Below are positions 47,630-58,699 of a stretch of 64,000 nt of DNA, in pieces (position 1 is the stretch's first letter; each line of letters begins with the position of its first letter). Under the pieces are notes generated by a model. It did not search any database, was not told where the DNA came from, and saw nothing but the letters and a program-made list of their open reading frames with translations. Source of the DNA: Paramacrobiotus metropolitanus (taxonomy: Eukaryota > Tardigrada > Eutardigrada > Parachela > Macrobiotidae); assembly GCF_019649055.1 (NCBI RefSeq), contig NW_026570244.1:186001-250000 (forward strand). Reading direction: 5' to 3'. A program made the translations under genes and the position numbers.

Positions 47630-48722
47630 ATGCATTCTTATTACGCCAGCCGCCAGGTATCCAGGAACGATCGTATTCGCAAATAAAAATCTCCGTAAAC
47701 GACTGGTGGATTGTGGCAGCACGATAGTCGGTGCAGCAACGAAGGAGCTACATGAACTAACGAACCAATTAACGAACTAACTAGCATCCGTTTTTAATTT
47801 ATGCATATACCGTAAAACCCGATATTAACGCCCCCCCGAAATTAACGCCCCGTGCGGTTTTAAACGCCCCCTCCCGAAGCTCTCGAAATAATAGAAGCCC
47901 CCCCGAAATTATCGCCCCGGGGCGCCTAATAAGTTGCGGCGCCGCGGTTTTTTAGAGCATTGTCGTTACAGTCTGAATGTTACATCTTGTTAAGTTACGT
48001 GGATTCCATTTAAGCACACCTGTTAAATCATGATTTTCTAGCAAATGTCTTGGTATCTAAATTATTCCTTTAATGTCCACACATACAAATTTCGTTAAAA
48101 CTTGAATATCCTGAGCGCGATATTTCTTTGAAATATTAAACGCCCCCCCGCAATAAACGCCCCCTGCGGTTTTAAGTGCCCTCTCCGGAAGCTCTCGAAA
48201 AAATAAAAGCCCAGGGCGTTAATATCGGGTTTTACGGTAACACGTTGCATCTCAGGTGGAAAAAATGACACGTTTGGTAATTAATTTTGCCATTCTGGAC
48301 ACTGATGATGTGCCACTTATGGCGGGAATTTCTGCCCTGGTGAGCAGACTGACAGTTACTCCTAATTCTGGCTTCAGTATTCCGGGAACGGAAAATGTTT
48401 TTTCAGATTATAACGAGCTCGCTAGCTTGGACGATTTTCACGCTGATTACACCGATCCGTATATGCTCCGTCAGAAACCCAGCAAGCACACGATTTTGGT
48501 CTTGTACGTATGTACGTATATTCCATGTAATTATTGTACCGACCATTTAGCACTGCATAATTTATGGAGAAACACCTTTTGGCTTTTACTAATTTTTTCT
48601 TCCCGTAGTTGTACATCAACACCCCGCTCTTATTACGGCATTATACTACTGATAAAAACAAACAAAATCATCGCCATAAGGAAAACACAAGGGATATGAA
48701 GGAACTTTACCTAGAATTCTAG
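47630..48722 (+). CDS. Three-exon gene of unknown function
   Basis: Exons 47630-47656, 48256-48507 and 48609-48722 join in phase 0 through CAG|GTATCC...TGCATCTCAG and TAC|GTATGT...TTCTTCCCGTAG, giving 130 residues. Exon 2 carries most of the protein (LVINFAILDTDDVPLMAG, then GTENVFSDYNELASLDDF). Exon 3 is basic and ends DMKELYLEF. Support comes from the TATA box, both splice pairs, and an open third exon of 37 codons in the right phase. No domain was recognised. A MITE (47808-48239) fills most of intron 1 and ends 16 bases before exon 2. The 9-residue first exon is the weakest part. Confidence 0.42.
47808..48239. mobile_element. TA-flanked MITE of the CCGTAA-end group
   Basis: TACCGTAAAACCCGATATTA and the following ACGCC are perfectly inverted at 48215-48239. 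TA at both outer edges suggests a TA duplication. The interior has repeated GCCCCC-rich words (CCCGAAGCTCTCGAAA). A related fragment lies at about 61259-61320. Confidence 0.9.
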
Positions 48723-48765
48723 GAACGACCTTAATTCAGGATTTTTAACCAATTGTAAAGATTAA

Positions 48766-48825
48766 ATTATTATTATTATTACGGCACAAGAGCAGACAAC
48801 CCCGAAGGGACTTCAAGTCTGGTCG
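48766..48825 (-). mobile_element. Retroelement 3' end with (AAT)n tail and hairpin, second copy
   Basis: Minus-strand hairpin (outer GCAGAC/GTCTG, inner CCCC/GGG) followed by a short spacer and (AAT)n, matching 30487-30558. No coding part remains upstream. Confidence 0.55.
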
Positions 48826-51679
48826 AACAAAAACAATTTTCTGCTAACGAAAACATTTAGGAGAGTTTAACAGATCTGAGTAGAAATTTGAGAAAAGGTA
48901 CAGAAGCTGCTTCGAGAATTTTAGGATTAACAGCAAGAATTTTATCAAGACCCAGTGCAAATCTGTAACCCGAACAGGGGTTGTTTGGGCCTGTCAAACT
49001 CCCCTGTTCGGGACCAGAAACCAAGTCCGAGGTGCCATTGTGCGGGCCAGAGAGCTCAGGCCTACCGGCAAACGGGCGGAAGGCCTATTTGTAGACCCAC
49101 TCTGAGCAAGTTCTGGTTCCGCCTGGGCCTATTTAAACACGATATGCAACAGAGTTCAGGCCCAGTCCAAACATTAAATTTACTTTGAATTTGAGTTGCT
49201 TTTTATTTTGTACTTTACTTAAATCCAACGCTTTACATGACTTAGAAGCTTTATTATTAAGTGACATAATAGGCTTTATTAATATTTATTGTAGCGCATC
49301 ACATGCACTGATCACAAGTCTGCATTATCACGGCATAAACATGAAAAAAACAGGATGCACATCGGTTATATATGTAAGTACATTTATTTCTCAATATTTC
49401 GGCTCAGTAATTTCGTAATAAACATTCGCATCAGCTTGAGCTTTGCTCGAAGGCACATCCGACTCGATGGTATACAGCTTCACTCCCAAGTTCTTCTTAT
49501 CGGAAATATTCGGCATGCAGCTTCAGTGGGTTCGTGCGCGTGCTGGCAGCGGGCAGGCGTTTGGGAAAAATTTTCATCGGAAAATGGAGAATTATTGCGG
49601 AAAATCCTGAAATTAAATATTATACTTATTAGCCCACTTATTAGTAATAAACTAATAATTTTATTTCCTTTAATCACAAATTTTCTGCATTTTGAAATTA
49701 ACGAAATTGGACTACAAAAAAAGATTTTCTTCACAAACAGAAACTTCACACCCACGCGAAGAAAATCATCCCCAATATTAAATATAGTTCGAGAATACGT
49801 AATTAAAACAAGGGTAATAACGTGTCCCATCAGTAAAAATTTAGTAAAAATAATTCCCAATGCAAATAAAATGCTGTGTACAGTATTTTTGCTATTTGCA
49901 TATTGATTTTATTTACTGTATACGAAGTACTTTAAACACACGCACGCACCTGCACGGGATCATCCTGTTTTCTAATTTTCTAATATTTCCACATGTTCGG
50001 AACTTTAAAGCTTGATCCTAAACCATGGGAGGCTTCGACAAGGTGGATCTTCAGTGGAAAAGAGGTTTTTGACAACCAGTCAACTGACGCAAGTCGAGAG
50101 CTGCCAAAACCCACTAACCGTTGCAACAGTAAAGGCTAAACTCACGCAATTACAGCGCAAAAACATCACTATTAACCATTTCCCAGGGGCAGTCGTTATT
50201 AGTTTCATATATACAAAAATGCCATCGTGAATACAACAATTATATAAAACAAAACTGGAGGTCTGATGAAATCAAATTGGTAGAAGAGCAGATTATTGTT
50301 ATAAGTTTGCAATCTGCAGAAACGAACACTACCACCAGCTCTAATACGCTACAGTGATGTGCAATAAGTACAGCATGGTGCGTAACGGTAGCACCGCCTC
50401 CAAGCGCGGGAAAAGCGGACTACCCCGGCAGGCAGTTTCAAAATCGTCCAGCAAAATGTTTCAGTAAATTGTATCGTAATAATTTTTAATTACTTTTTAA
50501 TAGTAATAATATTAATATTATTTTTAATAATAATAATTTTTTTAATTATATGCATGAATAATTTTGTTGATGTAGTACTGTAATTTAGCTGTTAACTTTG
50601 GATTTGTGTAATCAATGCTCATTTATACCTTTCAAGTAATGTAATATCATTATATTACGTATATCATCATCGGTATATGCAATCACTGAAGCGCGTTGTT
50701 TCAAACGTTTAAAGCAGTTGTCAATTATTACTATATTATTAATTATTATTACGGAGCTCTATTCGGACCGGATACACGTGCGTAGTACGTACATTGCATA
50801 CTATAAATGTACAAATATATTGTACATACTTGCTGCCGGTTAATTATCATACCTTGTGATTCAATAGGAATTTTGTGATTGACACCGCTAAATTTTGTTG
50901 GATACTTAAATTAGAACACTCAAATAAAGAAAACTTTATTTGTGGGCCAGAACTATGATTTGTTGGGCCAGATTATTTCAGCACTACGCGGGGCAAGTTC
51001 TTCCCACGAATCTGAACCAGATCTGGCCCACAATACGTTGGCCCGGAAATGCCATTATCCTGGAACAGAAAATGCTCCGGATAGGCCAGAGTGTTTCGTG
51101 CCCCGATCGGGCTTGATTTCGTTTCTAGAAATTGCACTGGGGAGGACGCTTTATAGCCGCATTTCCATAGTCCACCCTCCGATAATTTTCTTTGCCCGCG
51201 TAACATCGATCCGGGCCGGCTTCCGCAAGTTGTAGCGCGTGGTGTTATCTTTTACTTAGATCATGTCCAGGAGGTAGGCCGGAAGCGGGAACTGATCTTT
51301 GTTCCAGAACTTGAACAGCCACACCGCATCGCTCTGACGCCATCGGTCGAATATGTGAGGAATACCCAACTTCTGATACAGTTCCGGAGTAACCGGCATC
51401 TTGTAATCAGTGATGGTTTTTAGAGCTTTACGTTGTAGTCCGGCTGAAAGCCGGACAGCTGTGAAAAGCTGTGAAAAATGTGAAAAACAGCTGCAAATAA
51501 AAGGAATAGAAACAGTTGTACAGTTTTATAAATAGCCGAAATTTTGTAAACATTGAAACTACAGTTACCATCACTTACAAATATATTGTCACTTACAAAT
51601 TATCAGCGGAAAAGGAACCAAACGAGATCACTTTATGACGCAGGGCGCTTAATTTCTTTAGTAAGCCGTATTGAACTTG
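48826..51679. other. Unassigned AT-rich interval
   Basis: Overlapping long frames at 49355-49906 (plus) and 49480-49860 (minus) are AT-driven and unrecognised. GTGGGCCAGA (50942) and TCTGGCCCAC (about 51021) form a small inverted pair with several TTGGGCCA-type words between, possibly an old satellite. A TATAAATAG word stands at about 51525. Nothing firm. Confidence 0.35.
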
Positions 51680-51870
51680 GGCATGTATCGGCCGATCGGG
51701 ACAAGGGCTACTGCAGATAGTACCATCCTAATCTTTCTGTTTCCGTTGCTGGCTGTTCGATGTGTATCTCTTTAGCTATCATGATAGAATTCATTACAAC
51801 ATGCAGAACTTTGACATTTCCCGTGAACTGCATGTTCCTCGTGGTAAAATTAATAATTACTGAGCGTAAG
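51680..51870 (+). repeat. Dispersed direct repeat, copy 1
   Basis: ATGTATCGGCCGATCGGGAC through GATGTGTATCTC and ATCATGAT matches 55000-55190. The two copies bracket the second Ig-like gene, 3.3 kb apart in the same orientation. Confidence 0.65.
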
Positions 51871-52078
51871 AAAATTGTGCTGGTACATAGTACCACAATC
51901 GGGTACATATGCGAAAACATTTCATTCACAAAGCACTTCTTCGCTTCGTTTTCTGAATTCTATGGACAAATGATTTGTACACAATGGCGTGAAAATCGTT
52001 TAGGCGCGTAACATCCGGTTGGAAAGTTATCGGCGAACTAAACATCACACTAAACATGCACATGTACTCGTCTATTAA

Positions 52079-52200
52079 GGGAAGTGTGCCGGTGGCCCGG
52101 TACATGGTAGTAAATGTCTTAGACTCGGGTTCACGTGCTGAAACGTTCGCTTTCGCGCACTTCCAAACACTTTTCTGCACTGTTTCATGACTTTCTTTAA
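52079..52200. mobile_element. TTAA-ended inverted-repeat element, fragment
   Basis: TTAA (52075-52078) then GGGAAGTGTGCCGG...GGCCCGGTACATGG and the GCGCACTTCCAAACAC landmark. Just upstream (51960-52030) another piece of the same family lies out of order, so the copy is rearranged. Confidence 0.7.
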
Positions 52201-52770
52201 ATAAATACGCCTAACTGACCTCTGCAGATAAAATTATTGTTTTAAGCATACCACGGTAGTCTAAACCTTTGTACAAAAAACGAGTTTCTTTTTAATTTGG
52301 AGGCGGAAACAGTGCCCTGGTTAGCAACAAAAGCAGCCAGCAACACTTTCGTAACTACCTTTCGTGACAACCTTTCGTAACGGACAGACACCAACGAAAG
52401 CATGAGTCCTGAATATGGAGGACTTCCGGTCGAATATGCGACTGCACAAGCATTGCGCATGGAGTACGTTTCTATGGGGATAACAACAACTACGAGTATT
52501 ATGAATGATACCCATACTATTCTCGCTCGTTTGAAATAGCAATAACGTGCGGTTGCTTAGAGCCCGATCAGTCTGGTGCATTTCCATTTCTTTTACAGAA
52601 TGCCGGCACTCACAAGTTGATCATCTATCACTTTACCTTTCGTGGAAAACTCAGAGTTGACAAGTTGCGTGTGGAGTACTACCAACCTACTCTAGTTATT
52701 TGCACTACCACTGCGGTGTTGAACTGTTTTTCTTGTTAAAAAAAGATAACTGCGTGGATAATACTTATAT

Positions 52771-54017
52771 ATGGTAGCTGCAGAGATACGTGTTAGCCGA
52801 ATATTTCTAGACCATCGACATATAATGCTGCTGCAGTTGCATTGGTGCGCGGGATGTCCGTCATCACCACCACCTCCAGGAGTGCCAGGGATTGATTGTA
52901 AGTAGCTGTACGGAAAGTTCGCTCCTTTAGTATTATTCTAAAGCAGTAACTGTTCTCAGTATTCAGTGTTTTAGTCTTGCCCTTTCTTAAAGGAAAGGGC
53001 CATGGCTGTCTTTGAGCACGCTACCTTTTAACCCCAGAGAAGACTGGTTAAATTGTTTTTTTAATGGTTAAATTTTAAGTAGTGTACCGGCGGTTGCATT
53101 CATTGTTATCTTGGTGGCTGTTGCAAATTTACCAATATTTCTGTACCTTCCGCTACTCCGTGTACAGAAGTCAGTAACCGGTTCATCTGGTAGTGGAGTA
53201 TATGCTGGCGGAAGGGCTACTGAACAACCGGCTGGACGACCGCATCACCCTGACCCGACTGGCCCCCGCGCCCAGTGTGGCGGACAGCGTGGTGTACCGG
53301 CCACGACTGGGGGACAACGTGACCTTTAGCTGCAGCGTCCCCGCCGGCGTCGACCCGCACCATGTGTCCTGGCTGCACCAGGACCAGCTGGTCTTCCAAG
53401 CCGGACAACCGGTGCCGCTGCCGGAAGACGACACCACGGGGCAGACCTACGCCTTCGCCCGCGACAACCACACCCTCTTCTTCACCGTCCTCAACGTCAC
53501 CCTGCGCTCCGGGGGATCCGTGCACTGCGTCGCCGTCCCCTCCGCGCCCGTGTACACGCCGCATCGCCGCGTCCTGCAGCGGTACATGCTGCTGCCGCTT
53601 GTCACGCGCCGCAGCGACGTCTTCGCCAACGAACCTCCCTACCTGACTGCGACCGAGGGCGAGTGCCTTATCGTGTCGTGTAGTATCCGGCTGCCGCTGC
53701 CGGACGGCATCTTTCGCAACATGGCCAACCACTTTATGTGGCGCTATCACGGCCGCATCACCAAGGGCCCCGCGGAGGCGCCGTACGGAGCGCTGATGCC
53801 CCCCGGCGATCTCGGAAAGGTCAGTCGTCCGCCGAACCCCGATTTCAACAGCACCAACAGTCCGGGACAACTGATGCGCTATGGCTACCGCCTGCGGGAG
53901 ATTACAGCGGCCGACGCCGGCCAAGTGCAGTGCTGGTTCCGCCCGCACCGGGAGATACATGAGTGGGTCTTCCAGACGACGACGCTGGTGGTGTTCGCCA
54001 AGAATAGCACGCAGTAA
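52771..54017 (+). CDS. Protein with two Ig-like domains, paralogue 2
   Basis: Exon 1 (52771-52897) ends at GTAAGT, exon 2 (53194-54017) begins after CTGGTAG; phase 1, 316 residues. Exon 1 is 127 bases, as in paralogue 1. An in-frame ATG at 52825 is an alternative start giving MLLQLHWCAGC; neither start gives a strong signal peptide. Domain 1 has VTFSCSVP, VSWLHQDQ and LFFTVLNVTLRSGGSVHC; domain 2 has LIVSCSIRLPLPDGI, FMWRYHGRI and YGYRLREITAADAGQVQC. The end HEWVFQTTTLVVF matches paralogue 1. The acceptor context (weak pyrimidine tract) is poorer than in paralogue 1. Possible N-glycosylation sites (NVT, NHT, NST) are present. Transcribed away from paralogue 1, about 5.8 kb apart. Confidence 0.75.
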
Positions 54018-54118
54018 AGCGATACTGATCCAGTATAGAATCGACTGCAAGCATTTGCATGTCGTTGTATAGCCGATTAGCTGTTTACATGTTCGAGTAA
54101 CCGCTTAAATGTACGAGT

Positions 54119-54124
54119 AATAAA
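54119..54124 (+). terminator. Poly(A) signal of Ig-like paralogue 2
   Basis: AATAAA, 102 bases past the stop codon at 54015-54017. Confidence 0.6.
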
Positions 54125-55800
54125 ACGCTTTGCAGTGACCTTTCCTGTTTAATTGTTCTTCGGCTTTGTTGATTTCGTGATGGCGAAAATAATCAGCATT
54201 TGCGCCCGCTTATTTGTGAATTAATTACAGAAAAACATAAATCCGCTCACCCTGTGTCGTACTTTGAAATTTCTCGACCGAGAAAGCATCTTCAGAACCG
54301 AAACAACAGAATTGAACGTATCTTGTATAGTAAATCGCGAAGCAGCTTTTGACGCTTCGAGCGCGACCTGAGCGTAAACAGAATGTATGGAAAATAATAT
54401 GAACGTAGAAAGGTTTGCTAGAGCCTGTGCTTTCTAACAGCATAAATAAACACTGGTGTCGCGGTTTTTAAACACATCTCGCTCATTAACCAACTGAACA
54501 TATGCGTGTAACTTATAAACTGTCGATAATACATAATTATAAAAATGAAGTCGTTTTTGCCGTTTGCTGTAATTATTGTACGAATCTTAAATATTGAGAG
54601 GCATACATTAAATTGTCCTTGTGGGTTGTGACGTAGTGCTGTGGCAATCGTTCACAGTGCAACCTTCGCGCTAAATATGGTTTAAGCAGAAGCGAAAGGA
54701 TCGTTGGTATTCTGTTTAGGCTGAGAAGGAGAATCGTTGTGTACTCCAGATCCATCGAATGCAACGTACATGATTACGCTGCACTTGGTGGATGCGCAGT
54801 ATACAGCGTTTATAGACAGCTATCCGCAGCAATATGAGAATTTAATGTCACATAATTACTATTATACGGGCTCAATAATGCGTATATCGAAAGAACTGGT
54901 CGTGTGACGAGTACTCATGGGTTTTATGGGCACGAATGGCTTGCGATGAATTACAGAGAAATAATATTTAGATTACTAAACGGTTGTCAAATTTGGCAGG
55001 TATCGGTCGATCAGGCCAAGGGTTACTGCAGATTATACTATGCCACTGTTTCTTTCCTGTGCGTTTCTAACTGTTTGATGTGTATCTCAGGTATCATGAT
55101 GAACTGCACTGCAGCATGCACTATTTGTGCACAAACTGCATTTTCATCCTGTTGAAATTAAGTAGGTGTACAGTAATTACTGAGCCCAATGTACACGTAA
55201 TTCCAACGGAAATGTCAACAATTTCACTGAGTTATGTGGCAATTGGCACCCTGCATGGTGAATCGGTGATGGTGAATGTTACCAAAATTTTTAGTAACTG
55301 AATCTATCAAATCGAGTATCGTTGTTAGAAAATGAAAAAGTTTCCGTGTGGCGAGTGTGTATCTGTTTTGTGCGCCTGCACTTTAATAGGCGAAGGTGAT
55401 TCCGAGATAATTTTTCTCATTTAGGTCGACGTAATAATTAATTATAGTTGCGTATTAAGATATACGCTATAATATGCGCATGCGCATACTTTCTAACTTT
55501 GTACGTTCCCGTGTTCGATCTGCGGATCTCGTAATGGCAACCAATATTAGAGCTCAAATTGAATCATACAAAGAATCCATTGCTGTTCTTTTTTAACATT
55601 GCCCATATTTTCCCAGATGTAATACGAAGCAATCTCAAAATATCACTAGAACACCACTATTATACATGTAATCTACAGTAGTTTTCATAAATTTTATTGC
55701 TTTTTTTGGCGCCGCCCTGTTGACCTTTGCCCATGGCTGTATTACCTTAAGTGTTATAGTCATACACTATCATGCTGCAAAAGACGGAAATTTCCTGAAT
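54125..55800. other. 3' flank of the Ig-like gene, mostly unassigned
   Basis: No gene supported. It contains the second copy of the dispersed direct repeat (55000-55190). An 83-codon frame at 54904-55155 is made largely of that repeat. Confidence 0.4.
55000..55190 (+). repeat. Dispersed direct repeat, copy 2
   Basis: GTATCGGTCGATCAGGCCAA through GATGTGTATCTC and ATCATGATGAACTGC matches 51680-51870. Confidence 0.65.
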
Positions 55801-56076
55801 TACCGTATTTATCGAATTAGAAGCCCAGGGTTACAAATATTTCAAATGACCCACGGGGTGGGCTCCAATTACGGGCATGGGCTTGTATTTAGGGGAGGGC
55901 TTCAATTTTTCAAGCCAGCTTTTTGGCATTTTTTAGTATGGGCTTTACGGTATTTAATTAAGCCCATGGGCTTCTATTTCGGGGGGGGCTTATAACTTTC
56001 AAACGACCTTAGGGGTGGGCTCTAATTACGGGGGGGCTTGTATTTTGGGGGGGCTTCAAATTCGATAATTACGGTA
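55801..56076. mobile_element. TA-flanked MITE of the CCGTAA-end group
   Basis: TACCGTATTTATCGAATTAG with AAGCCC is inverted at the right edge (GGGCTTC then AAATTCGATAATTACGGTA). TA at both edges. The interior is made of GGGCTTnTATTT-like words on both arms with a duplicated AATTACGGGCATGGGCTTGT-type segment. Confidence 0.88.
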
Positions 56077-56099
56077 TTTTTAGTATACGGACGTTTGTA

Positions 56100-56230
56100 A
56101 GAGTATCTGCTTAATGTACCGGGTCAGTTCCCTTATGGAATGTATGCCAGTTCATACCAACTGATTCGCCTTCATGCACCGCTACACGAAAACTTCCGTT
56201 TTCGCGAGGTTCCAAACACGTTTTTCCCAC
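56100..56230. mobile_element. TTAA-type inverted-repeat element, fragment
   Basis: TGTACCGGGTCAGTTCCC and CACGAAAACTTCCGTTTTCG, with TTCCAAACACGTTTTTC, match the family's terminal and subterminal landmarks. The ends are eroded. Confidence 0.6.
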
Positions 56231-57040
56231 TGCTTTGGGCCATTGAGAAACCGAATGTTCTGTGCACGTTGGCGCGCACACCGTTCGTCGGCGAAGCATC
56301 CGGTCAGGACGTTATGGGGGAAATAAAGTTTCCAAACGTTCAAGCGCACGGTGATATGAACGAGTACGTAAAGTCACATAATCAACCGAGATTATCTTCG
56401 ATTTTTCACGAAAACGCACCTAACCATGAAGGTGGTTTGTTCACCGAACCAGGCTTTCAGCATTTTGTTCCAAAATTTGAAAATAATTCATTTTTGAAAC
56501 GTGGTGAATTTATTTCTAAATTTCAAAAACCTGCACATGGTGTTTCACGCGTGCTGTGTGTTTCCTCTGCTCATGAATGCACAATCACTTACGGTTGCGC
56601 GCCGAAAGCAAACCGCAGTCGTTACAGCTGCACCGGTGCGCATTTCTGGTATCCATGGAGATACCGTCCGGACATACCGTATACAGTCTGTATAATGTAA
56701 GTGCTTACCCATATGTCGACAAGGACTATGTACGAAAACTCTAATGTACGTAGTGTCCTGTGTTCGTGGCACAGTGGATTGTTTTTCCCAAAAATTGCCG
56801 AACGACTGTTTTGTACGTACTGACATTAGCTGGTTTAATTTGTGCTGTGAACAGTAGCACCGGCAGCAATACTATGTTGTGAAATGTAGTGTTATTAGTT
56901 TTTTCTTTAACCGAAAAATTATTAGTTTTATTCCACGCATATTCACACATACTCCGAGAAAGTGAAATCGTACATGGATTACAGGAATGCTTAAGTTTAC
57001 TGGGAAGACTGTCGATTCTCGGTGATACCGGTATCATTAC
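56231..57040. other. Unassigned; ORF over repeat-derived sequence
   Basis: A 186-codon plus frame (56140-56700) begins within the repeat fragment and shows no domain motif. I do not call a gene. Confidence 0.3.
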
Positions 57041-58218
57041 AAATATGCAGTATCAAATAATTCATTTTAAAATTATGGGAAAGTGCTATGAGCCTAAAAT
57101 TGGTTCACTTTTGACTTTATGGCCATGTGTCTTTTGCAGCAAAGTTTCAAGGGTGTCCATTCATTTCGGAAACCGTTCATTTCGGAAACCATTCATTTCG
57201 GAAACCATACGTTATCACAGTAGTTTAATATTAATATACTATTATAACAGTAGATTAATTATTATAACTGGTACTAGTATGTTTAGTAGCCATTGTACAG
57301 TCTGTGTACTTTGTATCTGTACAATTAAACGGGTTCCCGAAATAACTGTATTCCATGTACAAATTCTGTACAATCTTCATTTCAGCGCAACATCAACGCA
57401 ACATATTGTTTTATCGGCACGTCTCACGTTAGGCTGCAACATGTAAATGCATGGTTTATAAGCACGGTTTTATGACATACTTCTACGCGCAACTGCTGTG
57501 GTTTTTTTCGTGTGTCAGAGATTATTGTTTTGGTTATGACGCCGCTTATCTGCAGCCGTGTTCGATCGTGCGCACTAATAGTCGCTAAATGCGGGTAACA
57601 TTGCTGAGCTCGATTATGATGCAGTTAATTCTTGTGCTCTCATTGTAAGTTGTAACGTTGTAACCCACAACACAAGCAAATCGAACCGTCGACATGGCAG
57701 TTGTCAGTTCAGTACAGACACAGTAAATGAAAGTTTATGAAAAAGATCCCTGAAATGCTCTTTCGTTGACAATTCACAATTGTATAATTGTTTCTGTACA
57801 ATAATGGCCGAAATAACGTTTTCTGTCACTAACTGTAAAGGAAAAGTGTTGAAATGCATGGTTCCCGAAATGCACGATTTCCGAAATGAATGTTTTCCGA
57901 AATGAATGATTTCCGAAATGAATGGTTTCCGAAATGAATGGTTTCCGAAACGATAGGGTGCCGTTTCAAGAAGATCGGGTAATAACCAGACTTTTGGTAC
58001 AAACCGATGCATTTAAACTTTTCGGCTGTTTTAGTACAGAGTACGCCATATTTTGGCAACCGGATGTTGCGCGCGCAAACGGTTTTCAGAACAATGTAAA
58101 CAAATCGTTTAGCTTTAGAATGACATAAAGTATTACAAAAAAGTGATTCGGAGTGCGCAAAAGAAAAAGTTTTAGTATATGTATCCCATTTTCGACGCTA
58201 TGTACCGGGCCATTTTAC
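57041..58218. mobile_element. TTAA-ended inverted-repeat element split by a nested insertion
   Basis: The outer sequence matches 44999-45348 closely (GGTTCACTTTTGACTTTATG, GCAAAGTTTCAAG, CAACCGGATGTTGCGCGC, ATGTACCGGGCCATTTTAC) and ends at TTAA 58219-58222. An 811-bp element (57152-57962) interrupts it, flanked by GTTTCAAG on both sides. Confidence 0.88.
57152..57962. mobile_element. Nested element with 8-bp duplication and subterminal repeats
   Basis: Exact GTTTCAAG at 57144-57151 and 57963-57970 flanks the insert; the empty site is at 45101-45108. The ends are GGTGTCCATTCATTTCGG and the inverse of GGCACCCTATCGTTTCGG. Both termini carry tandem ATTCATTTCGGAAACC words in opposite orientation. 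An 8-bp duplication suggests the hAT or P superfamily. No transposase was seen inside. Confidence 0.88.
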
Positions 58219-58286
58219 TTAACGCAGGTCCGAAACCGTTGCAGCCGGGTGCACACCAGGCTGTAACCGTTTCGGACCCGCGTTAA
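58219..58286. mobile_element. 68-bp TTAA-bounded hairpin
   Basis: TTAACGCAGGTCCGAAACC is inverted at GTTTCGGACCCGCGTTAA, with an inner GCAGCC...GGCTGT pair. TTAA is at both ends and the left one is shared with the end of the preceding element. Confidence 0.75.
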
Positions 58287-58378
58287 GGTCCCGTGTGCCC
58301 GTGTGCCATATGTACATGTGCCAACGGCAATCGTTCGATTAAGTGTGACAGTAATTAAAGCATTTACGTATTACTTTC

Positions 58379-58680
58379 TCAGCGGTAGTCTACCGTGTCG
58401 ATTATCCTACGTGCAGATCTGCTATAATTTTCTGGAACACGCTTCACGTCTGTCTCGATGTCGTCAAGTCGCCGTGGCGGATTCCGCGTTAACGGCAGCG
58501 GAAGTGGGAGAGAATGCGGCTGCCGACACCACATCACGACGTGCCGCGGCTTCCACTGCCGTCGGTAGCAGCACTGCCATTCGCACTGCCGTTAGCGTTT
58601 TTGTAGTGAGCAGTGGTGGCAGTAGCGTTGTTGTAGAATGTAGTGGCTTGAGTGTCATTAGTTTTATTCCACGTTTATAC
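58379..58680 (-). pseudogene. Broken copy of the single-pass membrane protein (locus C)
   Basis: The minus strand matches locus B (59280-59645) at the nucleotide level over about 58379-58580, including the downstream flank with ATTATCCTACGTGCAG. In locus B's frame the C-terminus reads RRLDDIETDVKRVPENY and SARRIIDTVDYR before TGA. Relative to locus B, bases are missing near the helix end (CGTCGTGATGTGG against CGGAGCGTTATGATTTGG), shifting the frame. The first half of locus B, including most of the helix, has no clear counterpart. Likely a decayed tandem duplicate. Confidence 0.65.
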
Positions 58681-58699
58681 ATTCCGCGGAAGTAGCTTC

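Noticed and set aside
49355-49906. 183-codon plus frame and 126-codon minus frame
   Set aside because: Both are long because of AT-rich composition and show no domain pattern.
53217-54050. 277-codon minus-strand frame opposite Ig-fold paralogue 2
   Set aside because: It is the shadow of a GC-rich gene; the plus strand has the Ig signatures and the spliced paralogue.
58464-58695. Plus-strand 130-codon frame and a minus-strand 72-codon frame over membrane-protein copy C
   Set aside because: Comparison with locus B shows the meaningful minus-strand frame is a different one; these are shadows of the duplicated segment.
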